The notes under the pieces: model-generated | What the model was told of the DNA's origin: nothing | Database searches by the model: none | The model's input: the letters and a program-made list of their open reading frames with translations, nothing else | Position numbers and translations under genes: made by a program | IMG/VR virus record: IMGVR_UViG_3300028091_000005 | Location: 19,532 to 83,531 of that record | From: a virus | Reading direction: 5' to 3' (one strand) | Length of the DNA stretch: 64,000 bases | Shown here: positions 54,971-63,697 of the stretch, one piece after another | Layout: each line of letters starts with the position of its first letter | Numbering within the stretch: position 1 is the stretch's first letter

Positions 54971-57799
54971 ATGGCATTAACTCGCCCCACATTTGATCAG
55001 ACACTGAGCACTAAAATTGAGATCACCGATCCCGTGGTGATGATCAATAAAGGTGGAAACACGGCCCGAGATCTGGGATTTTTAATTGATCGTAGCTATC
55101 TAGCTCAATCCAATGTCGCCATAATTTTTAAACACAGTGATCAAACACTGCACTTTGTAACTACCGACGGAGGTGGGGACACTAACGGTAGTTTTACTAT
55201 TAATACTAAAGTGGACATCAGCACGGGAAATATTAGTGCAGGTAACCTTAACCTAACAGGAAATATAACCACAGGATCGGGCACCACTCAGTTTACAGGT
55301 AATCTTATTCCCAGTGCCAACATTACCTATGATCTAGGTTCAGCTACCAATCGCTGGCGCGATATCTTTTTAAGTGGCAACACTATTAATCTAGGTGGCG
55401 CTAGTATTAAAACAGATGCTAGCAGTGGAGCTATTGCCCTTATACCTCCTAGCACTGCGTCTAATCCTAATCCCACAGGTGTAGTAATTAGTCCAGTAGG
55501 TAGTATTACAACGGTGGCCACCACGGGCGGAGAAATATCAGGAAATAATCTAGCTAATGCTGCAAATACAGCAGCCACCAACCAGACAACAACGCTATCT
55601 AATTTAATCGTTGATGGTAATTTAACTTTTAACAAATACATTGTAGGAAATTTAATACCTAATGTCAATGTTAGTTATAGTCTAGGTAATAGCACTAATA
55701 GATTTAAAGACCTTTGGGTAGCTAATAGTTCAATATATCTAGGTAATATTGTTTTGAGTGCAACTGATACTGCTCTTAAAATTAATAATGTAGAAGTTCA
55801 AAGTTTATACACACTTAGTAGCATAAACGCTGCAAACATAAGCGGACAGGTGGCAAATGCACTAGTAGCTGGTACAGTTTACACCAATGCACAGCCTAAT
55901 ATTACTTCTTTGGGAACACTGGCAAGTCTATCAGTTACTGGTAATATTAGTGCAGGTAACATTAGTGCTACTGGTATAAGTGGTACACTATCTACTGCAA
56001 GTCAGACAAATATAACCGCAGTTGGCACACTGGACAGTTTATCAGTTACTGGTAATATTAGTGCAGGTAACATTAGTGCAACTGGCATTTCAGGAACATT
56101 ATCAACAGCAGCACAAACTAATATAACAAGTGTGGGTACACTCGGTAGTCTTGCTGTAACAGGAAATATTAGTGCAGGTAATATTAGTGCAACTGGTATT
56201 TCAGGTACACTATCTACTGCAAGTCAAACTAATATAACCGCAGTTGGCACACTGGACAGTTTAATAGTTACCGGAAATATAACAAGTAGCACAGGCAATT
56301 TTATTGGTAACGGCGCACTGCTTACTGGACTACCAGCTAGCTATGCAAATACCAATGTCGCAAGCTACCTTCCAACGTACACAGGAAATATATCCGCTGG
56401 TAATATTAGCGTAACCACAAACGTCAGTGTCACTGGAAATATTAGTGCTAGTTATCTACTAGGTAACGGAAGCCAGTTAACTGGTTTATCATCATCATAT
56501 TCTAACACCAATGTAGCTAGTTATCTACCTACATACTCAGGAAATCTAGGTGGTACATTGACCACGGCATCACAGCCCTATATCACTGGGCTGGGTACAC
56601 TCGGTAGTCTTGCTGTAACAGGAAATATTAGTGCAGGTAATATTAGTGCAACTGGTATTTCAGGTACTTTATCAACAGCAGCACAAACTAATATAACAAG
56701 TGTGGGTACACTAGGTAGTCTATCAGTTACTGGTAATATTAGTGCAGCTAATCTTACAACTACTGCCAATGTATTTGCAAGTACTTTATATACTACTGAC
56801 GGTATACGATGGTCTGGCAATGGTAATTTGTTCTCCTCGGGGACTAGTTTAACATTTACGTCATCTACAGCGCCACCGGCGAGTGGCAACGTCAAAGGTG
56901 ATAAATGGTATAATACCAGTGATGATACACTATACGAATACATAAACGATGGAACCACTAGTTACTGGGTGGATATACAGTCTGGACTAATAAATGGAAA
57001 CGCCAGCGGCACTATTGGCCCAACCACTGTTGATGGCAATCTAACAGTACTAGGAAACCTTATTAGCGTTAATACTGTGGGTGATATAGTCTCTGTTACA
57101 GGTAACGTTACACTAACTTCGACAGCTTTTGGTAAAATACACGTATGCACTGGAACTACAGCAGATTATACTATAATATTACCTGCTGCCTCAGGCAACA
57201 CAGGTAAAATTATTACTTTTCAGATGAGTAACGCTCTAACTAAATTAGTGACACTAGACGGAAACGCCAGTGAAACTATTGACGGATCGTTAACAAGAAT
57301 TATGTGGGCTAATGAAGCAGCTACATTATATTGTAATGGCACTAGCTGGACTAAGATTGCCGGGAAGTCTGTTCCTATGAATGTTTTATTATATAAAACC
57401 GGAGGAAACCAATCAGTGGGCAGTGGTGTAGCTACAAAATTAACTCTAGAAACTTTAGGAGCTAATACTGCACCAGCTGCAATGTATGATACTTCTTTAT
57501 CTAGGATAAAAATTGTAAGACCGGGGCTATATAACATAACACATTCAGGTAGAATTACAAACATAAGCACAAGTACTAATTCTGAAACACTAGGGTATAA
57601 AAATGGATCAGAATATGCAATTACAAGTAGATATATGACAACAGGGGATTGGGGATCTTGTCAATTTTCTATGTTAGTCTCTGCGGTAGTAAATGACTAT
57701 TTCGAAACATACGTAAGACAATACTCCGGTGGTAATCAAAATTTTCTAAGTGGGGACTTTATGAACTCTATCTATGCTTACGAGACATCTGTATGGTAA
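54971..57799 (+). CDS. Tail fibre protein with 37-residue repeats, 942 aa
   Basis: The N-terminal 60 residues (TRPTFDQTLSTKIEITDPVVM) differ from the first fibre. The shaft contains repeats of SVTGNISAGNISATGISGTL plus TNITAVGTLDSL with a 37-residue period. A module APPASGNVKGDKWYNTSDDT, found in other phage fibres, lies near residue 640. The C-terminal 130 residues resemble a C1q-like jelly roll (YDTSLSRIKIVRPGLYNIT). It is probably a second trimeric fibre or a side fibre. Confidence 0.85.
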   Translation: MALTRPTFDQTLSTKIEITDPVVMINKGGNTARDLGFLIDRSYLAQSNVAIIFKHSDQTLHFVTTDGGGDTNGSFTINTKVDISTGNISAGNLNLTGNITTGSGTTQFTGNLIPSANITYDLGSATNRWRDIFLSGNTINLGGASIKTDASSGAIALIPPSTASNPNPTGVVISPVGSITTVATTGGEISGNNLANAANTAATNQTTTLSNLIVDGNLTFNKYIVGNLIPNVNVSYSLGNSTNRFKDLWVANSSIYLGNIVLSATDTALKINNVEVQSLYTLSSINAANISGQVANALVAGTVYTNAQPNITSLGTLASLSVTGNISAGNISATGISGTLSTASQTNITAVGTLDSLSVTGNISAGNISATGISGTLSTAAQTNITSVGTLGSLAVTGNISAGNISATGISGTLSTASQTNITAVGTLDSLIVTGNITSSTGNFIGNGALLTGLPASYANTNVASYLPTYTGNISAGNISVTTNVSVTGNISASYLLGNGSQLTGLSSSYSNTNVASYLPTYSGNLGGTLTTASQPYITGLGTLGSLAVTGNISAGNISATGISGTLSTAAQTNITSVGTLGSLSVTGNISAANLTTTANVFASTLYTTDGIRWSGNGNLFSSGTSLTFTSSTAPPASGNVKGDKWYNTSDDTLYEYINDGTTSYWVDIQSGLINGNASGTIGPTTVDGNLTVLGNLISVNTVGDIVSVTGNVTLTSTAFGKIHVCTGTTADYTIILPAASGNTGKIITFQMSNALTKLVTLDGNASETIDGSLTRIMWANEAATLYCNGTSWTKIAGKSVPMNVLLYKTGGNQSVGSGVATKLTLETLGANTAPAAMYDTSLSRIKIVRPGLYNITHSGRITNISTSTNSETLGYKNGSEYAITSRYMTTGDWGSCQFSMLVSAVVNDYFETYVRQYSGGNQNFLSGDFMNSIYAYETSVW
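55931..56263 (+). repeat. Tandem 111-bp coding repeats in fibre gene
   Basis: Three successive copies of a 111-bp unit begin at 55931, 56042 and 56153, with mostly silent or conservative differences. Related copies recur at about 56614-56724. The period is a whole number of codons (37), so copy number could change by recombination without breaking the frame. Confidence 0.85.
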
Positions 57800-57827
57800 A
57801 CTACACTAAAATATTTTAGGATAAAAA

Positions 57828-58256
57828 ATGGCATTTCCAACAGCACCAACTAATGGGCAAACTGCTACAGTTAATGGTATACTCTATGCCTATAATTCTA
57901 CCACTAATTCCTGGAAGAGGCAGCTCTTATCTAATCTATCGGTAACTGGAATTTCGGGCACTAGTATAACAGTAACTGGCAATGCCACAGTGGCTAATTT
58001 AAATTTAACAGGAAATCTAGTTGACACTGGCGCACTATCAATAATTACAGGGGCCAGTGGCAACGTAACGCTAGCACCTAATGGTACCAGCGTGTTGGTT
58101 ACTACAACTACTGGTGCTAACGTAACAGGTACATTTAACGCAACTGGTAATATTACGGGAAACGTCTTTTTAGGTAATGGAAGTCAGTTAACAGGTATTG
58201 CAACAGGGGCTAGCAATGCTAGAGCTGTTGGTTTTAGTTTAGTCTTTGGAGGATAA
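57828..58256 (+). CDS. Short fibre/fibre-tip protein, 142 aa
   Basis: The N-terminal motif FPTAPTNGQTATVNGILYAY, with NSTTNSWKR, is a small beta module common in phage fibre proteins. It is followed by shaft-like Thr/Gly repeats (NLSVTGISGTSITVTGNATV). The C-terminus NGSQLTGIATG repeats motifs of the large fibres. Late, fibre-operon gene. Confidence 0.7.
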   Translation: MAFPTAPTNGQTATVNGILYAYNSTTNSWKRQLLSNLSVTGISGTSITVTGNATVANLNLTGNLVDTGALSIITGASGNVTLAPNGTSVLVTTTTGANVTGTFNATGNITGNVFLGNGSQLTGIATGASNARAVGFSLVFGG

Positions 58257-58259
58257 AAA

Positions 58260-58631
58260 ATGGCAGCACCAAATTTAATCGGCGCAGCAACTATAAATGG
58301 AAAAACAACCGGTGCTAATCTTAGTACAACCGCAGCAACTTCAATATTGAGTAATGCTGCTAACTCAGGTAAGTGTTTAAAAATAAACACATTAAACGCA
58401 GCAAACTTTACTGCTACAGCAGCTAACATATCTATCAATTTTAATACAGCAGCAGCACTAGCTGGTACTAATTTACCAATTGCTAACACACTTACAGTGC
58501 CAGCTTATAGTACTTTGTCCATCATTGATAAAAGTACCCAATATTACTTGGAGGAAAATCAAAGCATAGGGGCAACAGCAGGTACATCTAATGCTATCAC
58601 AATAACAATAAGCTATGAGGATATAAGCTAA
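58260..58631 (+). CDS. Fibre-associated protein, 123 aa
   Basis: A beta-rich protein with Ala/Asn/Thr-rich strands (NAANFTATAANISINFNTAA) starting MAAPNLIGAATINGKT. It sits between short-fibre and glycine-rich adhesin genes. It may be a tip subunit or assembly factor. Its stop overlaps the next ATG (TAATG). Confidence 0.6.
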   Translation: MAAPNLIGAATINGKTTGANLSTTAATSILSNAANSGKCLKINTLNAANFTATAANISINFNTAAALAGTNLPIANTLTVPAYSTLSIIDKSTQYYLEENQSIGATAGTSNAITITISYEDIS

Positions 58632-59578
58632 TGGGGAAAAGGTATCGCGGCGGATTGATGTCAGCAACAGTAGTTGCGCCTTCATCTACCTCGGCGCCAT
58701 ATAAATGGAATCTAGCCGAGGCTGCTCAGCAAAAAACTTCTGGCGCTTGGCCTGGTGGTAGTATCACTGTAGAGTGGTTGATAGTGGCTGGTGGTGGCGG
58801 TGGCGGGGTTTTTATTGGCGGTGGCGGTGGCGCAGGTGGTATGCGAACTGGTACTGATACCTTGGTAACTGGTACAGCCTACACAGTCACAGTGGGTGCA
58901 GGGGCTGGGTCACAGGGCACAGGTAGTAACTCAGTGTTTGGTGCATATACTGCCAATGGTGGTGGTAACGGTGGTAGAGCAGATGCTGCACCAGGTGCTG
59001 GTGCGGGTGGTTCAGGCGGTGGTGGTGCAGGACCCAACAACACAGGTGGCGCGGCTGGTAATACACCTGCAACATCTCCTAGCCAGGGTGCCAGTGGTGG
59101 TAGTGGTGGTGGATCAGGTGGCGGCGGTCGAGCTGCTGGTGGTGGTGGAGGTGGTGGCGGAGCATCTGGAACCACAGGATCAAATTGGGTAAATGGCACA
59201 ACTGGTGGTACTGGTGGCGCCGGCACATTATCTTCTATTACGGGCGTAAGTACAAGATACGCAGGTGGTGGTAGTGGTGGCGCTGACGGTGGTGGCGGTA
59301 CTGTGACTGGTGGTTCCGGTGGCGGCGGTGATGGTAAAGGCAGTGCGGCTGGTGGAAATGGAACTGCTAACCTAGGTGGCGGTGGTGGTGGTGCTGGCGC
59401 TCCAGCATCAAGTGGGGGAAGTGGGGGATCTGGTGTGGTAATCATAGCCTATCCTTCTTCAGGACCCAATCTATCCACGATCGGTGCTGGACTAACTTGG
59501 ACACTGGACAACGGTGTTACTAGATCAGGCTACAAAGTTTATAGATTTACAGCAGGAACAGGCACAATTACTTGGTGA
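58631..59578 (+). CDS. Glycine-rich adhesin, 315 aa
   Basis: After about 50 ordinary residues the protein has a long Gly-dominated region (about residues 54-275) of runs such as GGGGGGVFIGGGGGAGG and GGSGGGSGGGGR. The closing segment SGVVIIAYPSSGP plus the last strands resembles the ends of glycine-rich phage tail adhesins. Polyglycine-sandwich domains form the receptor-binding loops of T-even gp38-like adhesins. The opposite strand is open over this region only because of the GC-rich repeat. Confidence 0.75.
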   Translation: MGKRYRGGLMSATVVAPSSTSAPYKWNLAEAAQQKTSGAWPGGSITVEWLIVAGGGGGGVFIGGGGGAGGMRTGTDTLVTGTAYTVTVGAGAGSQGTGSNSVFGAYTANGGGNGGRADAAPGAGAGGSGGGGAGPNNTGGAAGNTPATSPSQGASGGSGGGSGGGGRAAGGGGGGGGASGTTGSNWVNGTTGGTGGAGTLSSITGVSTRYAGGGSGGADGGGGTVTGGSGGGGDGKGSAAGGNGTANLGGGGGGAGAPASSGGSGGSGVVIIAYPSSGPNLSTIGAGLTWTLDNGVTRSGYKVYRFTAGTGTITW

Positions 59579-59584
59579 TAATCA

Positions 59585-59956
59585 ATGGCACATTACGCAT
59601 TTCTAGATGAAAATTATGTTGTAACAGAAGTTATAACAGGAAAAGACGAAGATGAAGGTCTTTATGACTGGGAAAAGTTTTATGCAAGTGAACGTGGTCA
59701 GATGTGTAAACGTACCAGTTATAATACCTGGGGCGGGCAGCACAAAGAAGGAGGCACTCCTTTTCGTAAAAATTATGCAATTATAGGCGGTATCTATGAC
59801 CCAGATCGTGATGCATTTATACCTCCACGTGATTTTCCAAGCTGGATTTTAAATGAAACAACCTGCCTCTGGGAAGCACCAGTTCCTTATCCCAATGATG
59901 GCCAGACTTATTTTTGGAACGAGCAAGATCAGATCTGGTCTATTAGGTTAGGTTAA
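59585..59956 (+). CDS. Tail-associated protein, copy 1 of tandem pair, 123 aa
   Basis: The protein begins MAHYAFLDENYVVTEVI and ends with a conserved block (FPSWILNETTCLWEAPVPYP, NDGQ, WNEQDQIW). The next gene encodes a clear paralogue. Such proteins accompany fibre genes in aquatic T4-like phages. The small beta-rich, Trp-rich C-terminal block may be a docking module. Function not known. Confidence 0.65.
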   Translation: MAHYAFLDENYVVTEVITGKDEDEGLYDWEKFYASERGQMCKRTSYNTWGGQHKEGGTPFRKNYAIIGGIYDPDRDAFIPPRDFPSWILNETTCLWEAPVPYPNDGQTYFWNEQDQIWSIRLG

Positions 59957-59979
59957 CATATTAATAATAGGAAAATACA

Positions 59980-60345
59980 ATGGCACATTTTGCTAAAATT
60001 GGTATTGACAACATTGTGCTAGAAGTGCTGGTTGTCAATAATATAGATACAATGACTCCGCAGGGAGAAGAACGAGAAGAAATTGGTGTAGAGTTTTTAC
60101 GAAAATTAACTGGACACGAATCCTGGAAGCAAACTTCTTATAATGGAAATTTTAGAAAAAACTATGCTGGAGTTGGTTACACTTATGACTCGGCCCGCAA
60201 TGCATTTATTCCACCAAAAAATTTCCCAAGCTGGGTGTTAAATGAAGATACGTGTCGTTGGGAAGCACCAGTACCTTATCCTAATGATGGATCGCCCTAT
60301 TACTGGAACGAGCAAGATCAGATCTGGTCACCTAGACTGGATTAA
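59980..60345 (+). CDS. Tail-associated protein, copy 2 of tandem pair, 121 aa
   Basis: Paralogue of the preceding gene. FRKNYAGVGYTYDSARNAFIPP and FPSWVLNEDTCRWEAPVPYP are nearly the same, while the N-terminal half is diverged (IGIDNIVLEVLVVNNIDT). The duplication with a conserved C-terminal half suggests two proteins that use one docking block with different N-terminal partners. Confidence 0.65.
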   Translation: MAHFAKIGIDNIVLEVLVVNNIDTMTPQGEEREEIGVEFLRKLTGHESWKQTSYNGNFRKNYAGVGYTYDSARNAFIPPKNFPSWVLNEDTCRWEAPVPYPNDGSPYYWNEQDQIWSPRLD

Positions 60346-60361
60346 CCGTTTGTCTTGACAG

Positions 60362-60407
60362 AAACTGGCTGAATAGCATACTATATGCTTATTCTACCAG
60401 TTTTTTT
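60362..60407 (+). terminator. Rho-independent terminator of the fibre operon
   Basis: AAACTGG (60362-60368) pairs with CCAGTTT (60397-60403). The arm continues with GAATAGCATA against TATGCTTATTC (one bulge) around a CTA loop, and a T run follows. The TTGACA just upstream is embedded in this structure and is not counted as a promoter. Confidence 0.85.
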
Positions 60408-60410
60408 ACC

Positions 60411-60418
60411 TATAAATA
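60411..60418 (+). promoter_or_regulatory. Late promoter TATAAATA, 6 nt before a start codon
   Basis: The exact late consensus is followed by ATTTCT and ATG 60425. Transcription would start at or inside the first codon, and no ribosome site precedes the ATG. Confidence 0.65.
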
Positions 60419-60424
60419 ATTTCT

Positions 60425-62197
60425 ATGATATTTGCTGTTTTTACTTTAATAACGGCTTTAACCATTTCAGCCGTGGCTGCCTACTATAGTATAGTAGGCC
60501 TTACTGCTATTTTCTCTGCGGCAGTAATACCTATCATCATTATGGGTGCCAGTCTAGAAGTTGGTAAGGTTGTGGCAGCGGTCTGGTTAAAGTTAAACTG
60601 GCAACGTGCCAAATTGACCTATAAACTCTATCTGGTACCAGCTGTGGCTTTTTTGATGCTGTTAACCAGTATGGGTATTTTTGGTTTCCTAAGTAAAGCA
60701 CACAGCGACCAAAGTTTAGTATCTGGTGATGCTATCAGCAAGGTCGCCATCTACGATGAAAAAATTAACACCGAAAAGGAAAATATCAATCAGGCCAAAA
60801 AAGCACTGGAGCAGATGAACGCTCAAGTAGATCAGATGTTAAGTAGAACTGACAGTGAGCGTGGTACTGAACGTGCAGTTGCAGTAAGAAAACAACAGGC
60901 CAAGGAACGTGCAGAACTACAGACCAACATTAATCGTAGCCAGAAAGAAATACAACGATTACAAGCAGAAAGGGCTCCCCTGGCTGCTGAATCTCGAAAA
61001 GTCGAGGCTGAAGTTGGGCCCATCAAATACATTGCTGCTCTACTCTATGGGGATAATCCTGACCAGAATATTCTGGAACGAGCAGTGCGCTGGGTAATTA
61101 TAATTATTGTTCTAGTCTTTGATCCCTTGGCTCTAGTATTGATACTGGCAGCACAACAGAGCTTTAACTGGGCTAGAGAAGACAAGGCACGGCAGCAGGA
61201 AGAAGCTTTGAAAAAGTCCAATGAGGACGAAAAAACCGAACTGGGAGATAAATCGCAAGAGGAATCTCATACGGCGAAGGCAGGGGATGGAAACCTGACA
61301 CCTCAAGAAGACACTGTTGCCAGTGAACAAGAATTTTTTGATCGTAGTAAACTAGTAGCTAGGGCTCTAGATCTAGAAGATGAACAACAAAGAGCAGAAC
61401 AAGCTAATCAGGCCTTGAGTGAAATACCAGCCGAGGAAGTTCTAGTTGATCTAGCCCCAGAACCGTCATCCACTGCTTATCCGGCCGATGATGGTGTTCT
61501 TAGCGCAGCACAACTGGAACAGATCAAGCAGTCCGTGGATACAAATGAAGAAATGGCCAGTGATAAACTGGAACTTTCTAACTTAAACACTGTTTTGGAG
61601 AAACAACAAGAACAGGAAAAAGAAGTTATTACGCCCAGTCTTACTCAGCAAGTAGAAATGGAATTCGAGCAGGATCAAGCCAAGGAGGAAGAAAAGTCTG
61701 TTGAAGTGGCACAAGTTATAGAGGACAAGCCACCACCTCCCCAGCCTGACACCAGTCCGGCAGAATCAGTTAAAATTAAAAAAATGGAAGGCGGTTACTG
61801 GGACGTAAACAGCAAGATAATGAGCACCGAGGTACTCAGTGTAACCAATCCTGAATTATATAAAAAGTATGTGCTTGAGGCAGACAATGTAGACGCTGAG
61901 GACATAACTAGTGGTTTTGGTACTAGTTTTCCACATCAACCACGTCGTGGAGATATGTTTCTAAGAGTGGACTACCAACCAAACAAATTATTTAAATTTA
62001 ATGGCGTTAAATGGATAGAAATAAATAAAGACAGTACCAACGTTTACGCCTATGACGAACAGTATCTAAATTTCCTAATTGAAAAATTACGTTCGGGGGA
62101 ATATGATCTAGATCAGCTTTCGGAAACAGAACGTGAACTTGTAGAAAATAAACTCAATAATATTGTACATCAAGAAAGTAAAAATGACAACACCTAA
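60425..62197 (+). CDS. Membrane protein with coiled-coil and acidic domain, 590 aa
   Basis: Four membrane segments are visible (about residues 2-20, 24-45, 70-90 and 222-247). Between the third and fourth lies a long coiled coil (about 105-205), so the coiled coil would be on one side of the membrane. After residue 250 the protein is acidic and Glu/Gln-rich to about residue 460, and it ends in a compact domain (GDMFLRVDYQPNKLFKFNGVKWIEI) that resembles a short fibre-like beta module. It might mediate assembly at the membrane or change the host envelope. No family is recognised with certainty. Confidence 0.7.
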   Translation: MIFAVFTLITALTISAVAAYYSIVGLTAIFSAAVIPIIIMGASLEVGKVVAAVWLKLNWQRAKLTYKLYLVPAVAFLMLLTSMGIFGFLSKAHSDQSLVSGDAISKVAIYDEKINTEKENINQAKKALEQMNAQVDQMLSRTDSERGTERAVAVRKQQAKERAELQTNINRSQKEIQRLQAERAPLAAESRKVEAEVGPIKYIAALLYGDNPDQNILERAVRWVIIIIVLVFDPLALVLILAAQQSFNWAREDKARQQEEALKKSNEDEKTELGDKSQEESHTAKAGDGNLTPQEDTVASEQEFFDRSKLVARALDLEDEQQRAEQANQALSEIPAEEVLVDLAPEPSSTAYPADDGVLSAAQLEQIKQSVDTNEEMASDKLELSNLNTVLEKQQEQEKEVITPSLTQQVEMEFEQDQAKEEEKSVEVAQVIEDKPPPPQPDTSPAESVKIKKMEGGYWDVNSKIMSTEVLSVTNPELYKKYVLEADNVDAEDITSGFGTSFPHQPRRGDMFLRVDYQPNKLFKFNGVKWIEINKDSTNVYAYDEQYLNFLIEKLRSGEYDLDQLSETERELVENKLNNIVHQESKNDNT

Positions 62198-62906
62198 AAT
62201 ATCTATCTTATTACCCACACGCAAAAGAACGCAGGCACTAGTTCGTAGTCTTAATAGTCTACTTGCAAGTGCAGATGACACCAGTAGAATAGAAGTATTG
62301 ATAGCATATGATGAGGATGATGAAGAAAGTAAAAGTTTTTTTGCTAACATCTGGCCTGGCTATCTAGATCAATGCAAGGCAACCTCCAGAATTTTTGAAA
62401 CCGAAAGATTTGGTTATACTAGGTTAAACCGATACGTAAACTTGTTAGCAGAAAATGCTAGCGGCGAGTGGTTATTTTTCTGGAACGACGATGCACTTAT
62501 GGAAACTGATGGCTGGGACACAGAGGTTATCAAACACACTGGATATCCTGGTCTACTAAGAATGCCCTGTAGTACAATGAATCATCCCTTTGCTTTATTT
62601 CCCGTGGTTAACCGTCGCTGGCTAGACCTCTTTGGAGAGTTAAGTCCAGTGAGTCACAGTGATTGGTGGATTTATAATGTCACAGCACCATTGGGCCTAG
62701 TTAAAAATATACCCGTAACTGTCTACCACGATCGTGCAGATGTTACTGGTAATAATGCAGATGAAACCTATGCCGAACGTAGTTATAGTGCCGACGGCCA
62801 AAACCCCACAGATCCCTACGATTATTCGCATCCAGAACGTAGACAGGATTTAGTAAAATGGATAGAAAAGTTGCGTGAGCACTGTAATGAATTAGTGGAT
62901 GTCTAG
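62184..62906 (+). CDS. Family-2-type glycosyltransferase, 240 aa
   Basis: ATG 62184 starts MTTPKISILLPTRKRTQAL, the opening strand of GT-A family 2 enzymes. VLIAYDEDDEESK follows, and the metal/donor motif GEWLFFWNDDALMETDGW supplies the DxD-like acids. The C-terminal part is Tyr/Asp-rich. It would transfer a sugar from a nucleotide-sugar donor, possibly the sugar made by the operon at 6.8-12.4 kb, or modify host or virion glycans or DNA. It ends in TAG, 3 bases into the bS21 gene's coding frame overlap. Confidence 0.8.
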   Translation: MTTPKISILLPTRKRTQALVRSLNSLLASADDTSRIEVLIAYDEDDEESKSFFANIWPGYLDQCKATSRIFETERFGYTRLNRYVNLLAENASGEWLFFWNDDALMETDGWDTEVIKHTGYPGLLRMPCSTMNHPFALFPVVNRRWLDLFGELSPVSHSDWWIYNVTAPLGLVKNIPVTVYHDRADVTGNNADETYAERSYSADGQNPTDPYDYSHPERRQDLVKWIEKLREHCNELVDV

Positions 62907-63141
62907 GAACTTTATGGAAAAAATGATATCAGGACTTAACGTATTTGTTAAAAACGACAACGTGGAACAGGCGCTTAGACGTCTTAAAAAGAAAGTTGCT
63001 AATTCTGGTAAGTTACAGGAAATTAAAGATCGAGAACAGTACGAAAAACCCACCACCCGCCGCAAGCGGAAAAAAGCAGCAGCTAAAAATCGTTGGCAGA
63101 AAAAACTTGCCAGCGAGCGCCTACCACGTCAGCTCTATTAA
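62899..63141 (+). CDS. rpsU: Ribosomal protein bS21 homologue
   Basis: The 80-residue basic protein aligns with bS21. GLNVFVKNDNVEQALRRLKK is the N-terminal helix, then an EIKDREQYEKPTTRRKRKKA region, and RWQKKLASERLP at the end (bacterial bS21 is about 71 residues). bS21 sits near the anti-Shine-Dalgarno end of 16S rRNA and helps choose initiation sites. Phage copies may replace the host protein on ribosomes. The start overlaps the glycosyltransferase end by 8 bases. Confidence 0.92.
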   Translation: MSRNFMEKMISGLNVFVKNDNVEQALRRLKKKVANSGKLQEIKDREQYEKPTTRRKRKKAAAKNRWQKKLASERLPRQLY

Positions 63142-63158
63142 GCAGTTCACCAAAAATA

Positions 63159-63193
63159 TTGTATTTTCACCCTAGATAGTTTATAATAAATAC
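63159..63193 (+). promoter_or_regulatory. Sigma-70 promoter overlapping a late-type box
   Basis: TTGTAT (63159-63164) and perfect TATAAT (63182-63187) are spaced 17 bp. The -10 runs into AATAAATAC, so the site could be used by both the host enzyme and the late machinery. It drives the small heat-shock gene. Confidence 0.65.
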
Positions 63194-63194
63194 A

Positions 63195-63223
63195 GTTGTA
63201 GATGCCCGGTTGGGGTCTACAAC
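63195..63223 (+). promoter_or_regulatory. 5'-end hairpin of the hsp20 mRNA
   Basis: GTTGTAGA pairs perfectly with TCTACAAC, with CCC/GGG inside. The predicted transcription start is at about 63193-63195, so the hairpin would be at the extreme 5' end. It does not cover the AAGGAG site at 63240-63245, which argues for mRNA protection rather than a classic RNA thermometer. Confidence 0.55.
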
Positions 63224-63251
63224 AATCTTGCTTATTTTTAAGGAGAAAACA

Positions 63252-63695
63252 ATGAAGCAATATTCTATTCAAACTCTTGACCTTCCTAGTTTTGTACGCA
63301 ACAGCGTGGGCTTTGATCGCCTATTTGAAGATCTTGGTCGCACCTTTGCCAACAGTCGTAGCGGAGAAAACTATCCTCCCTACAACATTAGTAAACTAGA
63401 CGACACCCATTGGGTGATCGAGGTTGCAGTGGCTGGTTTCGCCGAAGATGAGATTGACGTCGAACTTAAAGAGTCAACACTCACTATCCGCGGCACTCGT
63501 GAAACCAATGACAAAGACATTGAGTACATTCACAAGGGTATCAGCTCACGCAGTTTTGAGCGCACCTACACTCTAGGTGCTCACGTAGAAGTTCGTGGTG
63601 CTACTGTAAAAAATGGTATTCTTAGCGTGGCTCTTGAACAGGTAATTCCTGAAGAAGAGCGTGCCAAGAAGATCCCCATTACTTTTACTAAGTAA
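63252..63695 (+). CDS. hsp20: Small heat-shock protein (Hsp20/IbpA family)
   Basis: The 147-residue protein has an alpha-crystallin domain: YNISKLDDTHWVIEVAVAGF, DVELKESTLTIRGTRE, GISSRSFERTYTLG and VKNGILSVAL. Short N- and C-terminal arms end in an I-x-I-like IPITF motif used for oligomer assembly. It binds unfolding proteins without ATP. Found in many aquatic T4-like phages. It has its own promoter and 5' hairpin. Confidence 0.93.
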   Translation: MKQYSIQTLDLPSFVRNSVGFDRLFEDLGRTFANSRSGENYPPYNISKLDDTHWVIEVAVAGFAEDEIDVELKESTLTIRGTRETNDKDIEYIHKGISSRSFERTYTLGAHVEVRGATVKNGILSVALEQVIPEEERAKKIPITFTK

Positions 63696-63697
63696 AC

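Noticed and set aside
55931-56740. Regular direct repeats that could suggest a CRISPR-like array
   Set aside because: The period is 37 codons, the repeats are translated as fibre shaft, and there are no unique spacers or cas genes.
58879-59445. A 188-codon proline-rich open frame on the minus strand
   Set aside because: It is the complement of the glycine-rich adhesin repeats; Gly codons read backwards as Pro/Ala codons and no start signal or promoter supports it.
60355-60384. TTGACA with a TACTAT about 18 bp downstream, promoter-like
   Set aside because: The whole element lies inside the terminator hairpin at 60362-60407; the late box at 60411 explains the next gene better.
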